Shown: one piece after another, positions 33,867 to 46,276 of the stretch | How positions within the stretch are numbered: the stretch's first letter is position 1 | Layout: every line of letters starts with the position of its first letter | Source: Luzula sylvatica | Taxonomy: Eukaryota; Streptophyta; Magnoliopsida; Poales; Juncaceae | Length of the DNA stretch: 64,000 nucleotides | NCBI GenBank assembly: GCA_946800325.1 | Contig: OX326961.1 | Span: 43,909,415-43,973,414, forward strand | Reading direction: 5' to 3' | Program-made: the position numbers and the translations under genes | Notes under the pieces: generated by a model | Database searches by the model: none | What the model was told of the DNA's origin: nothing | What the model saw: the letters and a program-made list of their open reading frames with translations, nothing else

Positions 33867-34901
33867 TAGCATTTAAAACCGAAAACCAAATTTAGTTATT
33901 CCTTCTTATAATTCTCTTAATAAATATCCTACATTTAATAAAATGTGGATAAACTTCTACCATATATATTCCAGACATGAAACACAAATATCACGAAGTT
34001 AACTTGCACATCAAATGAATGGCTTCATATGATATTATTATTTGAATGTTAATTTATGACCATACAAGTATTTAACATATATGTATAACCTTGGACAAAA
34101 GATAACTGTCAATTGATGGCATTAATTATCAATTAATCTCCTCAATAATTTTGTTGTAGGGTAATCAAATTTGATTTTGTCCAATGTTTGGGTTTATAGG
34201 TCCATCGCACAAATGATGTTGGCAACAAAATAATTCTGACTTTATTTTGTGAACCATCAAATTTTATTATGCCAACCATATATGAAATTGAATCACATAA
34301 CAATAAACTATTTAAACAAATAGTTTTATTCTAATGATTAATTATTTTACGTATAGTAGATCACATGATCTATTTTGCCTTGAATATAGAATTCATAACT
34401 CCATATAACACAAATAAACAATGTCATGACTATTTTTATATTTATTTTTTAATGAAGAGATAATATAATCAAACTTCACACCATATTCACATTGTTATAG
34501 TTATTTATAAATCTGATTCTAAATAAATTTGTCTACTTAAATTATTGGAAGTTATACCTCAATATATTTTTCTTTTAGTAGAAAATTTGTCATGTCAATT
34601 TAATTGGATATATATATCCTCAATATTAAGAATACAAAAATCATAAATTATCAAAATAAATATATTATGATCAAGATTTAATTTTATCAATTAGTTAATT
34701 TTAATTATTATATTTTATTCATTTTAGAATAACAATATAGACTTGTATAAAATTCTTGATAAGTGGAGATAGGAATGCTTAGACCATATGTGAACATAAG
34801 CTCCATAATCAAACCACAAATTCAAATTAAAAGAGTAAATAAATTACTCAAGTTTATAATTTGATTGCTATTTCTGCATAACTTGATCTTAATCTATTAT
34901 A

Positions 34902-34904
<3 letters not shown>

Positions 34905-34953
<49 letters not shown>
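34905..34953. repeat. AT dinucleotide microsatellite
   Basis: About 24 uninterrupted AT units. Confidence 0.9.
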
Positions 34954-34954
<1 letters not shown>

Positions 34955-35066
34955 TAATACTAATAAAACAGCGAATCTCGAGTGAAGACAAAAAAACTTT
35001 TGCAACAGATATCCATACAGAGGCTGACACGAACACATGGACCAAATAACTCGTTTTAATTTTGAT

Positions 35067-35245
35067 TCAACATGTTTCACGTGAACCTCCTCACATACTT
35101 GCAAAATCCTGGTGCACCATTCATGTGGACCACTTTTTACTTCATCCCTTGTTTAACAAGTTTATTTTATTTTGGTTGAACATGTTTCCCATGAAACTCC
35201 TCACATACTTACCAAATCAAGGTCCACGGTTCACATGGATCACTT
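35067..35245 (+). repeat. Diverged direct duplication, about 107-bp period
   Basis: Two copies of a segment containing CTCCTCACATACTT and CATG(T/G)GGA(C/T)CACTTTT, starting near 35067 and 35174. Confidence 0.7.
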
Positions 35246-36122
35246 TTCTTCTCTTCTTCTCTATCCTCCATTTTTCGTATCCATTGCCAAAAAGACGCCG
35301 CCGCCGCCAAAAACGCCACTAGCTCTTAGAATCCGTCGTAATCTTCTCCTTCTCTAATCGATTGCACATCCGCCTTGAATCTGAGGGGTTTGTGGTAATT
35401 TTGAGATAGTTGTGTTTTTTTTTGGAAGATTTATAATTTTTTTAAGTTTAATGGTTATTTTTGGAAGATTTATGGTTATTTTTCAATTTATTACTAATTT
35501 TTTCCATAATTCCATGGTTATGGCTTCATAATTTAAGATTTTTCAGCGGCCTCTTTGAAAGAATTGCATTTGATTTTGATGTGTAAATTTCAAGAGAGTC
35601 ATAACCATGAAATTATCAAAATGCCTCTTGCGATATAATTTCATGATTTACGCCTTCATGCCCCTTGCAACAGATTTTGATTTTGATTTTTCAGCGTCCT
35701 CTCTTGAAATTCTAGCAGTAATTCTAGCATAAATCAAATACCTCTCTTGAAAAATGACATAACCATGCCGCTTTATGTGTAAATTCATGGTTATGGCTTC
35801 ATAATTTCAGATTTTTATTTTGATTTAGACATATTTTAAGATTTTGGTTTACACTCGCTAAATTCCAATGTTAATTTCAATGTTTATTTCCAAATCTGTT
35901 AATTAATCATTCAAAAATGGCATTTGGTTTATTCTCGAGTAAGTTTTGGCTTTTTGTAATTTTCTGAATTTAATCATGCAATTTTCAGTAAGTAATCATT
36001 CAATTTTCAGTAAGTTAATTGAAGTAATTCTAATGTAATTAAATTGTATTAATTGCAAATTTAATTATGATGTAATTAATATTTTGTATGAATTGTAAAT
36101 TATAACTTTTGTATAGTTTGCT

Positions 36123-36229
36123 AATTAGTGATGTTAATTAATTGGGTAACTACATGGGTGATTAATTAGTGATGTTAATTAATTGGGTAACTACGTGGGT
36201 GATTAATTAGTGATGTTAATTAATTGTAA
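36123..36229 (+). repeat. 41-bp tandem repeat, about 2.6 copies
   Basis: Units start AATTAGTGATG at 36123, 36164 and 36205; they are nearly identical. Confidence 0.9.
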
Positions 36230-39200
36230 AATGGACCTATATATGTTAAAGTGATGTTACTTAATTGTTAAAATATTTGGTAATTAATTGTTAATTGAAC
36301 TGATATAATTTGATTTTGGGATCACTTGTGATATGTATTCTTAAATTACTAATGAAGTATCATTAATCTAAAAATTATTGTACTTGTTAATTGTAAGCAT
36401 TGTGTTACTTGTAATTTAGGATTGTTATACCTGTATTAAGAATTCAACTATTGGTGCTGACTTTAGTTAACATGTTGTTATACTTGTTAATTAACATATA
36501 TGATTACTTAATTTTAGTGCATTAAAAAGTATTAACAAATTAATTGGTGCTAATTCAACTCCGAAATTTTAAATTTGGTAGTATTTGTTGGTGTTAATTC
36601 AACAGTTGATACAATTTAAATGTACACTCACTTTTAATTAAAGAATTAGAATTTTATTTGTTAATTAGCAACTTTACTAATTTTCAACTTATGATTTGTT
36701 TATTATTACTAAAAGAATTTTAAATATTTATTATAAAATTTACTAATTAACCTGTTCATTATATTAACTTTTGTTGATTAAAATACATTAAAACAAAAAA
36801 ATACATGTCAATTATTAAATATTTCAAATCTTGTTTACTTAATGAGTATTAAGAAAAATACAACGTGATTAAACATTTTTATCCTGAAATATACTAAGTT
36901 TGATTTCTTGTGGAAATGAACAATTTTTAGTTCTAAATTTATTAATTATTAACTTTAATTTAATTTTTTTGTTAATTACTGAGCAAAATTTATTACTTTT
37001 TTATGAGAGCATTTACTATGTCCCACAAAAAAAAATTCTCGGTCTATATGCGTATTTCGAGGAGGATTAGTGAAATTAATTATTAAGTCAATTAACATCA
37101 AATTTATATGTAAAAATGAATTAATAATTAATTAGCATGTATTTTTATTTGTACGATCGAATTAACAGTTAATTCGTTCTTGTGTGTTAATTGCATTGTT
37201 AATTACTCCACACTAATCTTCCTCGAAATATGCATAGAAGATATGAAAGATGAGTTGTGGGGGCAAAGTAAAAAATTTCATTTTTTACTGGTGCATACCA
37301 ATTAACCGTACATACATATAAATTAACAACAGAGATTGGGATGGTGGTGAAATTTGGAAGATAGATTGCATGTGCCCCCAATTACGACGTGACATCAAAC
37401 ACTAATTTTTGGATCCGAATTTGATATTCGATTTTGGTGTCGGTCCCGGATCCGAGTATTATTAGGGCCCAGATAATATGAACCGGAATCGATCCGGATA
37501 CCGATCCGGATCCGCATATTATATTTTTTATTTGACATGAGTTGAAAAATCATATATATATATTTTAATGATATCTTAATGATTTGAAATCACGACCGTT
37601 AAATGACGTAAACATAATCATTTTAAACGGCGCAATGGAGCGCTACGCCGAATTAATCCAACTAAAAAAAAAAATATCGCAATTAACCTCTTAAACAGTT
37701 AATTTAATCATATTAAACACGTTTAAGCTAAACATGCATTTAAAGAAGCACTGAAGCACAACCTACGAAAGACGGAAGTATTGAAGAAGATCAAAAGATC
37801 TCCAGTTAGCAAGAGAGTGAAACGAGTTCTTCGAGTAGAGAATTATTTCAGAACTTCTCGAATAATTCTAATCTCAAGTGGTAATTACTATCAAGTCCAA
37901 TTCACAACAAAGAACATGTAATTTCTCTAATATTTTCATAAATTTTATATTATTCTTTTTTTAGGGATCTGAACAAACATTCATATTCGTGATCGAAGTG
38001 ATAAATTCGGCCATAAAAGCATGGCATGATACTCTTAATGTGGATCAGAGAGTCGATTTCTCCTACATAAAACCAAAACAAACACTGAGAAATTTGTCCT
38101 GGTTCTAAACATAGACAACGTATTTCATTTTGCACCTTGTATTATTCCTAAATCGCAAAATAATTCCTGCATTATTGCAAATTGCAAACAAATCCATCAA
38201 TTTGTTATGTATGCATTGTTTTATAATAAATGAAGAAGATTCATATGTCCTCCATCCATTGATTCATGTATGTATTTGTTTGAAAATTAACTATATTAGT
38301 ATTTGTAATTTTTGTGATATTTTATAGGCTTTTGAGTCGCAACATACACATGGAGTTTGTTAGGCATTTTTTAGACAATAAATATTGGATTCATTTCCAA
38401 ACGCTGCATGTATGATTGCATCAAAGAGCATTATTTTTTATCCACATGTCTATTTTTGTTTTTTTTCAGACCTATCTTTTTTTAAATGTGAAATTGTTTT
38501 TTGAGTTTTTTTTTGCGTGGCGTGATCGAGAAAGTGAAATTTGGGACAAAGCGAGGGTTTTCTTTGTGTAGATCGAAAGCCATGTCCTTGGAAAATTATG
38601 GTTTGTTCCCATCTTTGTAGAAAAAGAGAAGGACGTACACTTTTCAAGAATATTGAAGAGTTGAATATTAATATCCATGAAATACTTCCTCGAATTTTCA
38701 AGGAAACCTCTGAAGTTGTAAATTGACCATTTTGCCTTTGATTGGGAAATTTTTTAAGTTTCTTGTTTGTGTGAGGAAAACTGTTAGCGTTCTTCTTTGT
38801 GTGAGGGAAATTGTTGTCAACAATAACCAACAATGAAAACATGTTTGAGTAATACATCCAAAAAAAAAAAATGTTAGTAAATGAAAAAATATACTCGGTT
38901 CTCAAAACTCACTCAAACATCATTGATGCGTTAATTTAGGATGTTTAAATGAAGGTTTTAATTATTTCTCCAAGTATTCAATAATAAATCATATTTTTTG
39001 AATACGATACAAATATGTTATTACTATTATTTTTTCAACCGAAATTTATATATACTTCAAAATAAACTACTTATCGGAAGAAACCAAACATTTTAAATTG
39101 ATGCTAAATGTAATTTTGACATTGAAATAATATTTTGACTATTCAAATTGTGTGTTGATTTAGAAATGGATAAATATTAGCCTTTAAAATAGTCAATTTG

Positions 39201-40427
39201 TATATTGACACGAAAACAACACATTAGTATAGAAATTAATATTAGTGAATTAAAATCAAATATTAACACTATTAGTAGTATATTGACCGCAAAAAAAAGG
39301 TATATTAATGCCCTAAACAATTTACATTTCAACTCAAAAATTTATTGGCCGGGAAAACTATATATTAGTCTCGGAAACATTATATTGATATTGAAAATGA
39401 TACCGATATATAAAATATTATTAACACGAACGATATCAGCGACAACTATAAAATCACTATAAAATATACGAAGACATCATTATAATGAAAATAATACATT
39501 ATCAAGTATGAACAATGAAGTATGATTTCCAATTTTAAAAGTGAAAAATAAAATCGTTTTCCCAAGTAATCAATAATGACAGGGTTAACACGTGCGCATA
39601 TATTATTGAATCATTCTTCTACTGGAGAATAAGATTTGGAACTGAGACTCAAATAAATCAATATAATCCAAATCAATGACACACATAAATTTATATCTCT
39701 GCGAGACTTTTAATTTGTCTTTAGATTGTTGGTAATATTTCAATAAAATAACCAAATAAATAATATAATTAAATAATTATTTAAATAAAATAATATGAAT
39801 AAAATTGGAGACAAGCCTGGATGTAGCCGCGCGATCATTCCACTGCTGCCCTAAAGACATATTAACGTCCTCTTGTGCAGGGTATTTTGTTTCTCCATCT
39901 CCAAGGTTCTACACCTCGAGAACTCATCTCGTATCCATTCCGTAAGCACAATCAAGAACTCCTCATTTCGAAAGAAATGAAGCCGTACATCGAATTCTTC
40001 AAAATCAATCTTATTTTCCTGATATGTATTATGAAAGAAGATATAAGTTATTTTTGATAGATTTATTTCTCTCAGTGTGTTCTTCGGAGAAGAAGACAAA
40101 AGAAACTTTATACTTGTTTTTTTCTAAATTGGATTGATGAGAGTAAATTTTTATTAATTAGAGAGAGAAATCGAAATAGGTAAAGGCATTAGTTTTAGAA
40201 TGATTATAAACCAAAATATTTATTGCATTTATTTGCTACCAAATATTTTCTCTCAATTGTTTTATAACAAATATAATTTTTTTATATATTGAATATCTAT
40301 CAAATGATATGCAATTAATATGCGCATAATTAATTAATCTAATTATTTATTTTATAATAAATAATTAATCTAATTATCAATTTCAAAGTTTTAAATTTAA
40401 TAGTATTATTAATAAATAATACCAACA

Positions 40428-40990
40428 GTTATAAGCCCGACCTGAATTCCTCCATCTTCGCCGAAACGGCCATGGATGACAGGGAAAACTATGTCGACGG
40501 ATTGAGAGAGATGGTTGGTGAAGTCGCTTAAAGATTCAAAGCCTTGTGCTAGGCTGCGAGGAATGGTGAATTGAGAATGAGAAGTGAATACAGGAAAGTG
40601 TTGAATTGATTCAGAAGGATAACCTTTCGAGCTTGAAATCGAAATCGGATGGTGTGTTGGAGTACAATTGAGCGGGGCATATGAAGTAGGCACGCAGATC
40701 GGAATCAATGTAGTAGCAATTGACGACCAAGTCTTCTCCCTGTTAGATCATTCCAAGATCAAACGAAGTTCAGAAATAATATCGAATTCGACCTTTTTCC
40801 TTCAAAAAAATATATCGAATTCGAGCCATGTTCTTTGTTCTTGGTGAAATTCAGCAAAACAGATGAATAACTAACTTGTATGTGATCAAGTACTGATCTC
40901 GTTGAGTTGAGTGAAATTCCACGCTCGGCTGAAGGCCCGCCGCATACTAATCCGACTCTTAATGGCCTTCCTTTCTCTTGATTCCCCAAA
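40428..40990 (-). pseudogene. DDL pseudogene, 5' part
   Basis: Highly similar to 49728-50255 of the intact gene. It holds exon 3 (ending HGRFGEDGGIQ), exon 2 and most of exon 1 (RVGLVCGGPSAERGISLNS). Similarity is lost on the right before the N-terminal transit region and on the left just after exon 3's donor. Its orientation and gene order relative to 2088-3998 fit two ends of one duplicated gene, lacking exons 4-10 and 12-13. Confidence 0.88.
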
Positions 40991-41711
40991 TCAAACAAAA
41001 TTAAAATTTCGGGAACGTATTAAATATTTAATCCTTTAGCAATAGTTTAGGAAGCAAGAGGGAATTTTTTTCTTAAAATTATGTCTGAATCAAAATTCCC
41101 CAAATCAAACATACTTGGCATTGGAGTTTGTCTGAATCAAAATTATGTCTTAACAATATTTAATCCTTTAACAATATTTAATCCTTTAAATTAAATGAAC
41201 ATGATAACTAGGCCGACTTGGCATGATAATGAATTGGGCTCATGTTTGTGCTGCATCCATTGGTTGGTGGCCTATGTCGCTCATGATTCTTTTGATGATT
41301 TTAAAGGCCCATAATATTAGTGACTGATATTTGAAGTTTGGATGCAAGGTGAACAAGTTTTCAGCTATTTGTTTTGACTAGAGTAGTCAACTTAATTTCG
41401 GTAAATACAAGAAAAAGAAAGCTCTCGTTATTAATTAAGATGGTTTGTCATGCATTCATTGTTTGACAAACTTATTGTCTAGAATGCTTTGATTTTCTAT
41501 GTAGTCATTAAACATTTGACTAGAGTGACTTAGTCCAATAAGTCCATCAACCCTTTTTATATTCGAAAGAAGAAAAACAAGTTTTATCAATATTCACAAA
41601 CATTATTGAAAACAAATAAAAAACAAACTTATACTGTCCCTCTCATATCTTTAACTACTCTAAAATCAAATTACATGTATACTATTATCAATTATATATA
41701 TATTTTCACAC
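40991..41711. other. Intergenic, PLAC8 gene 3' side
   Basis: No gene seen. It includes a short duplicated patch (ATTCCCCAAATCAAAC at about 40982 and 41095) and TTTAATCCTTTA repeats (41160-41190). It probably contains the 3' UTR of the minus-strand gene that follows. Confidence 0.5.
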
Positions 41712-43283
41712 TCAATTTTTTTCTGTTTCTATTAATGCAGGAAATGGTGGTCTCATTGCGTGATCACCACCGTACGTAGCGACTCTCTGGAGAACATCTC
41801 CACGAACGCCCTCGCCGAAATCTAACCCATTAGGCCCGATCTTAGGTGGACAAGACGCACTCCTATTAAAACTGTCAGATTCGTTCATACCGCTTTCCCT
41901 CGGTACCGGTACCAATACGGTCCGGCCCTCCCCATCGACCACCTTTCTGAAAAGCATATCCTCCTCCACGTCATAAAAATTTCCCGTTCGAACTTCTTGA
42001 GCCAAAGAGCAAGCGCAACAAAACAGCCATTGAGCACAGTCTGCGACCGACGAGCGGACCCCACAAAACGTGTTTTCTGGTAGCTTAAACCTCTTTCGCA
42101 TTTGAATCCTCCAAAACCCTCCATATAACAACCCGAAGAAACATAATATGATTCCTATTACCCCGAATATGTATCCGATCGTCTCGTCGTCTATGTTATA
42201 AGCCGTGATATCGAATATCAAGAACGGCGCGGTGCAAAATAATAAGAATGTGAATATATGAACGTACATGTTGCCGAAACCGAGCCTTTCCATGTTCCAT
42301 CCAAACACACAAAACGTACAACACGTCGAAAGAAAGAACACGGTTAAGTCGTCCCAACAATCAAATAACCCGCCAATCCACTCCGGTCTCGTCACGATAA
42401 ATCTTCGATCGTGTGTCTTGGACTCGTTTTGATCTAATTCCGGTTCGATCCGGTCCGATATTTGATTTTCAGGATCAATTTCTCCTGTTTCCGAATTTGG
42501 TTTTCTCTTTAGAGGTCCCTTGGAGACATACAAGCCAGCTATGACTGGAGAAAGTAAGCTAACTGCATATCCAAGATTGAGAATCACATTGGGCCGGTTA
42601 TGTCTATTGTAGGCCCAAAAAAGGGCACAACAGAAATATTGAGCAAAGCATGTAAGGTTCAACAGAAATACAACGAAACAAAGATGCCACTTTTCATTTT
42701 TGCCCTGTGAACCATTCTTGCAATATATTTCTCTTACCATCACTCTATCTTTGGGCCTCCATCTCAGTGCCTTAACCAAATGGTGGATTAATCTAGGTTG
42801 TGTGTACAAACACATTATCGTGAATAATGCATTTAATATCTGGTTTACCACTTCGCTCCAATCACGTCTCGTCGAGCTACTCGGTATAGCTTTATCGAGA
42901 ATTCCAATCATTAGCAGAAGCAAAATGATAAGCCCAATTGCAACAAAGACGAGCCATATGAATATAGCAATGTTCGAAGGGTTTCTAATCCATTTCTTGA
43001 ATTTTTCGACGAGGGATCTCCATTGGATTTTGCGAATAAAGAACACGTTGATTCGACGGTGGTTATTAGGATCGGAACTATTGGAGGGACGAGCTCTTAG
43101 GAAGTCGAAAAACCGGTTTTCTCGAGTATTTTGGGTTATCAATTCTCTTTGGATAGTTGGGATGTAGATAGCGGTATGATCCATCGGGCTCGGGCTCGTG
43201 TTGTTTTCTTGTGAGGTTTCTAGTAGTTGTATTTCTTGGATTTCGTTGTTGTATGGGCTTGGGAACATACTTTGTTTGATCAA
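41712..43283 (-). CDS. PLAC8 family membrane protein (DUF2985 type)
   Basis: A single uninterrupted 523-residue frame. The first about 100 residues are polar. A hydrophobic span follows (about 104-130), then several more (about 200-225, 233-253, and three between about 310 and 400), consistent with a multi-pass membrane protein. Near residue 425 is the Cys-rich PLAC8 signature CCACSLAQEVRTG after CAQWLFC. Plant PLAC8/DUF2985 proteins of this size form a known family; some PLAC8 members affect organ size or metal transport, but the function of this long class is not established. Coding looks intact. The start is the first ATG of the frame; the 5' UTR appears to contain an intron (43291-43610, acceptor TTGCAG). 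Confidence 0.88.
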   Translation of the reverse strand: MIKQSMFPSPYNNEIQEIQLLETSQENNTSPSPMDHTAIYIPTIQRELITQNTRENRFFDFLRARPSNSSDPNNHRRINVFFIRKIQWRSLVEKFKKWIRNPSNIAIFIWLVFVAIGLIILLLLMIGILDKAIPSSSTRRDWSEVVNQILNALFTIMCLYTQPRLIHHLVKALRWRPKDRVMVREIYCKNGSQGKNEKWHLCFVVFLLNLTCFAQYFCCALFWAYNRHNRPNVILNLGYAVSLLSPVIAGLYVSKGPLKRKPNSETGEIDPENQISDRIEPELDQNESKTHDRRFIVTRPEWIGGLFDCWDDLTVFFLSTCCTFCVFGWNMERLGFGNMYVHIFTFLLFCTAPFLIFDITAYNIDDETIGYIFGVIGIILCFFGLLYGGFWRIQMRKRFKLPENTFCGVRSSVADCAQWLFCCACSLAQEVRTGNFYDVEEDMLFRKVVDGEGRTVLVPVPRESGMNESDSFNRSASCPPKIGPNGLDFGEGVRGDVLQRVATYGGDHAMRPPFPALIETEKN

Positions 43284-43710
43284 ATATTATCTGCAATTAA
43301 TAATTTGGAAACAAGGGTTTCATAAACATTTGATGAATTATTTGGACATATCTCTTTCAAGTATGAAATCAGGGGGGAAAAAAGGTGAAATAAAGCCATG
43401 AAAGCAAAGTATACTAAAAAGTAAAAAAAAGAAGATGGAATAATCAATAATGGGACATATAGATTATCCTTTTTATGTTGATTTTCTTATTCTAATTAAC
43501 TATGTTATCACAGAATTTAATTAGTTCATATATTTTCATGGAAACAGCAAATATTATTGGAGGAAGAAGGAAGATTTGAAAGTTAAAAAGGGTTAGGAAA
43601 GTTGAGTACCTTAATTAGAGAGAGAAAGAAAAGAAATTCATCCTCAAGCTGAGGCCTTTTTGGTTGCTAAGATTTGCATCTCTAACACAATCCCCATGAC
43701 GGACGGACTC
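43284..43710 (-). other. 5' UTR and UTR intron of PLAC8 gene
   Basis: On the minus strand, an AG|gtactc donor (about 43610) and a TAATTGCAG acceptor (about 43291) bracket a likely 5' UTR intron. The upstream exon (about 43611-43700) has no in-frame continuation. This is inferred from splice motifs only. Confidence 0.5.
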
Positions 43711-43722
43711 GCACACTCCCTT

Positions 43723-43730
<8 letters not shown>

Positions 43731-43736
<6 letters not shown>
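43731..43736 (-). promoter_or_regulatory. Probable TATA box of PLAC8 gene
   Basis: TATAAA on the minus strand, beside a GA microsatellite (43737-43754) that would act as a GAGA/CT-rich promoter element. Confidence 0.5.

Positions 43737-43754
<18 letters not shown>
43737..43754. repeat. GA microsatellite
   Basis: Nine GA units next to the TATA-like motif of the PLAC8 gene. Confidence 0.85.
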
Positions 43755-43757
<3 letters not shown>

Positions 43758-44048
43758 GAAAAGTCATGGTCGTGGCCATTTGAAGTTTACTTTGAAGTTT
43801 TGAACAGAGATGCAACTTTGTCAAAGCATCACTGATTTTAATGATTACATGTACAGCAGCGTCATCGTCAGGTGCGGGTCTATTTATTAACCGGGGAGGG
43901 CGGATGCGTATATAATATTTCATTTGGTCTGTTATTAACTTATTGTTAATGAATTCTCGGATACATATTTTTTTTCATTCGGTGTATTATATAAGAGTAA
44001 CGATTTTACAATCCAAACTGCCGCTAATATATTTTTGTGTGTTGTCCG

Positions 44049-44052
<4 letters not shown>

Positions 44053-44097
<45 letters not shown>

Positions 44098-44316
44098 AGC
44101 TAACCTACTTAATTAAGTATTAAAAATTTGGTACTTAATGTTTTTTAACCATTATATTTGCATTGATATTTGTGCATTTAATGATGTGCACAAAATTTCA
44201 TGATCATCGTGAAAAAACACAAATCTTAATGCAAATTCAATGGTTAAAAAACATTAAGTATCAAATATTTGGTACTTAATTGAATAGGTTAACCTCCCTC
44301 TATATATATATATATA

Positions 44317-44410
<94 letters not shown>

Positions 44411-44417
44411 TTTTTTT
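44053..44417. repeat. TA microsatellite split by MITE, with poly-T tail
   Basis: TA repeats at 44053-44091 and 44301-44392, then 25 T (44393-44417). The Tyr/Ile-rich open frame across it is an artefact. Confidence 0.88.
44092..44300. mobile_element. 209-bp MITE inside a TA microsatellite
   Basis: Near-palindromic: the first about 80 bases (GAGAGAAGCTAACCTAC...TTTGTG) are the imperfect reverse complement of the last about 80 (CACAAATC...GGTTAACCTCCCTC). It is flanked on both sides by TA repeats (44053-44091 and 44301-44392), consistent with insertion at TA. No coding. Confidence 0.8.
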
Positions 44418-46276
44418 GTGCGCATAATATGTATAAATGATATATGTTCTTATTTATACCGTTTGTATTATACATTATACTTTTTAATATTTTTATAACA
44501 TTTTCCTATACAATGGAAATAAAGATAATACATTTTAATTATATATTTTTGTATGCTACAAATAAAATATTTGTTGTAGTTTATATTTGTTACTATTATT
44601 TATACATTATTTTCTATACTCTCGATAAAAGATATGTAAATAATTATTATTTATATCTTTTTATACTGTGAATACAATTTTGTTTTTATTTATATATTTT
44701 TTTTTACTGTGGATAAACATATGTTGATATTTATACCTTGTTTAATACTATTTATACATTTTGTAATATTTGTTGTAGAAAAAATATATAAATATTAGTG
44801 TTTTTTATTATGAGTCGTTGTAAAAAATATATAAATATGAAAGTGAAAGATATAGCGCAAAAATAATTATCTAAAAACGTTGGAGACTGCCCGCATTTTG
44901 GGCGTTGTCCGTTAAATGCGGCCGCTCGTCTAATTTTGTTGCCCGCGTTTTTTTTAAGTCAGCGTCTTGTCACGTGTGAACTCTTGATTGCAAGTAGCGT
45001 TTTGGAGTGAAATGGCCACGGAGTGCGTTAGCAACTCCCATTTTATAATAATGTATTCCTAATAGGGATCGATTAGAGTCCTTAAGTCTGAATCGTCTAA
45101 TTAAACTTGAGAGGGACACGTCACAATTTGAAATAGGGTAATTTTACCATGTCTCCTCATTTCTCCACCACATATTTTATATTACCAAATTAGTTAACAT
45201 GATCATTAACAAAATGACACTCCATTAATAGTTGATTGATATGGACTAAAAAATGTTAATGTACATGTACTTTAATTATATATTAATTAACAGTTAGCAT
45301 TTTTTTTAATTAATTGGGTGATTAATTGTTAATGAGTGATATAGATGGTGTGGTGAGAAAATGTGGGGGCACAGTAAATGACTTTTATATTTATAATTAT
45401 TAACTAGTCTTATTTTATATTTAATATAATTGAAATGAAATTATAAAATATATATTTCTATTTTTATTTTTTAATTGACGAGTTCGTGAATTTTGAAATA
45501 TCATTTATTACTGTATTCCAAAACCTATGAACTTGAGATCTCAAATCCATGATTTCACAAATTCAATCAACAAATTGTATTTTTTTTCTTCTAATAGATC
45601 AACTAATTGTATTGAATTCGTGTATATGAAAAATAAAATGTACCAAATTAAACGTCCTTTACATACCAAAGATGAACTTATTCTCATTCTAGTTTCTCAT
45701 ATTTCACAAATATTTAGAGAACTACTGTTTTAAAATCCGTATGTCACACTACATGTCACAAATATTTACGGGACATCCATGTCTAAAAGAGGAAAGTAAA
45801 CTATAATTGAATGTGGAATACGAAGTCAGAAAAAGCGTGTGTATTTTCAAAAGTCCATTAAAAGAAACTTATCCAAAGTCCAAATTATTCACACCCCATA
45901 ATTCCCCATTATATATATATATATATATATAACGAGTCAAATAATATACAAGAAATATTTGCACCCAATTTTAATTCATTACACATACCACGAATTTATA
46001 TAAATAAACTAAGCTCACGAGATTCCAAACTAGTTTGTTATCGTCTCGCAACATGGATCTTATCACTATGTTGAATTGAATATTGAATATATCTTTAGTC
46101 TATTTTGTCACCCCACAATACCCCTAAACATTAGCTTAGAATATTATTTCAATTTCTAGTATCATAATCCATGTTTGCCACCTTAGTCAACACGTTTAAT
46201 ACAATCATTTTACCCTCTTTATTAACTTATCAATTAACATAACTAACGTAATAGTTTACAATAATACAACAATAAA
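44418..46276. other. Intergenic between PLAC8 and DDL genes
   Basis: AT-rich. There is a GC-richer patch at 44878-45040 (two GCCCGC motifs, GCGTTAGCAACTCC) that may be the end of an old transposon. TA repeat at 45910-45932. From about 45998 it is homologous to 2088 onward, marking the left limit of the DDL duplication. No gene seen. Confidence 0.5.

Larger units (their letters stand above)
33867..40427. other. Gene-free AT-rich region
   Basis: No convincing gene on either strand; frames are short and low complexity. It holds an AT microsatellite (34905-34953), a diverged duplication at 35067-35245, a GC-rich patch at 35290-35390 with CCGCCGCC (perhaps a gene-start fragment), a 41-bp tandem repeat (36123-36229) and a GATCCGGATA-rich patch (37405-37520). 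Confidence 0.5.

Noticed and set aside
35062..35357. Overlapping frames with an Arg-rich end
   Set aside because: They span a diverged direct duplication and have no recognisable domain; possibly a gene-start relic but not supportable as a CDS.
38450..38905. 151-codon minus-strand frame
   Set aside because: Low-complexity Phe/Lys-rich translation of AT-rich DNA, with no domain, splice context or homologous copy.
44280..44498. Tyr/Ile-repeat open frame
   Set aside because: Direct translation of the TA microsatellite and poly-T.
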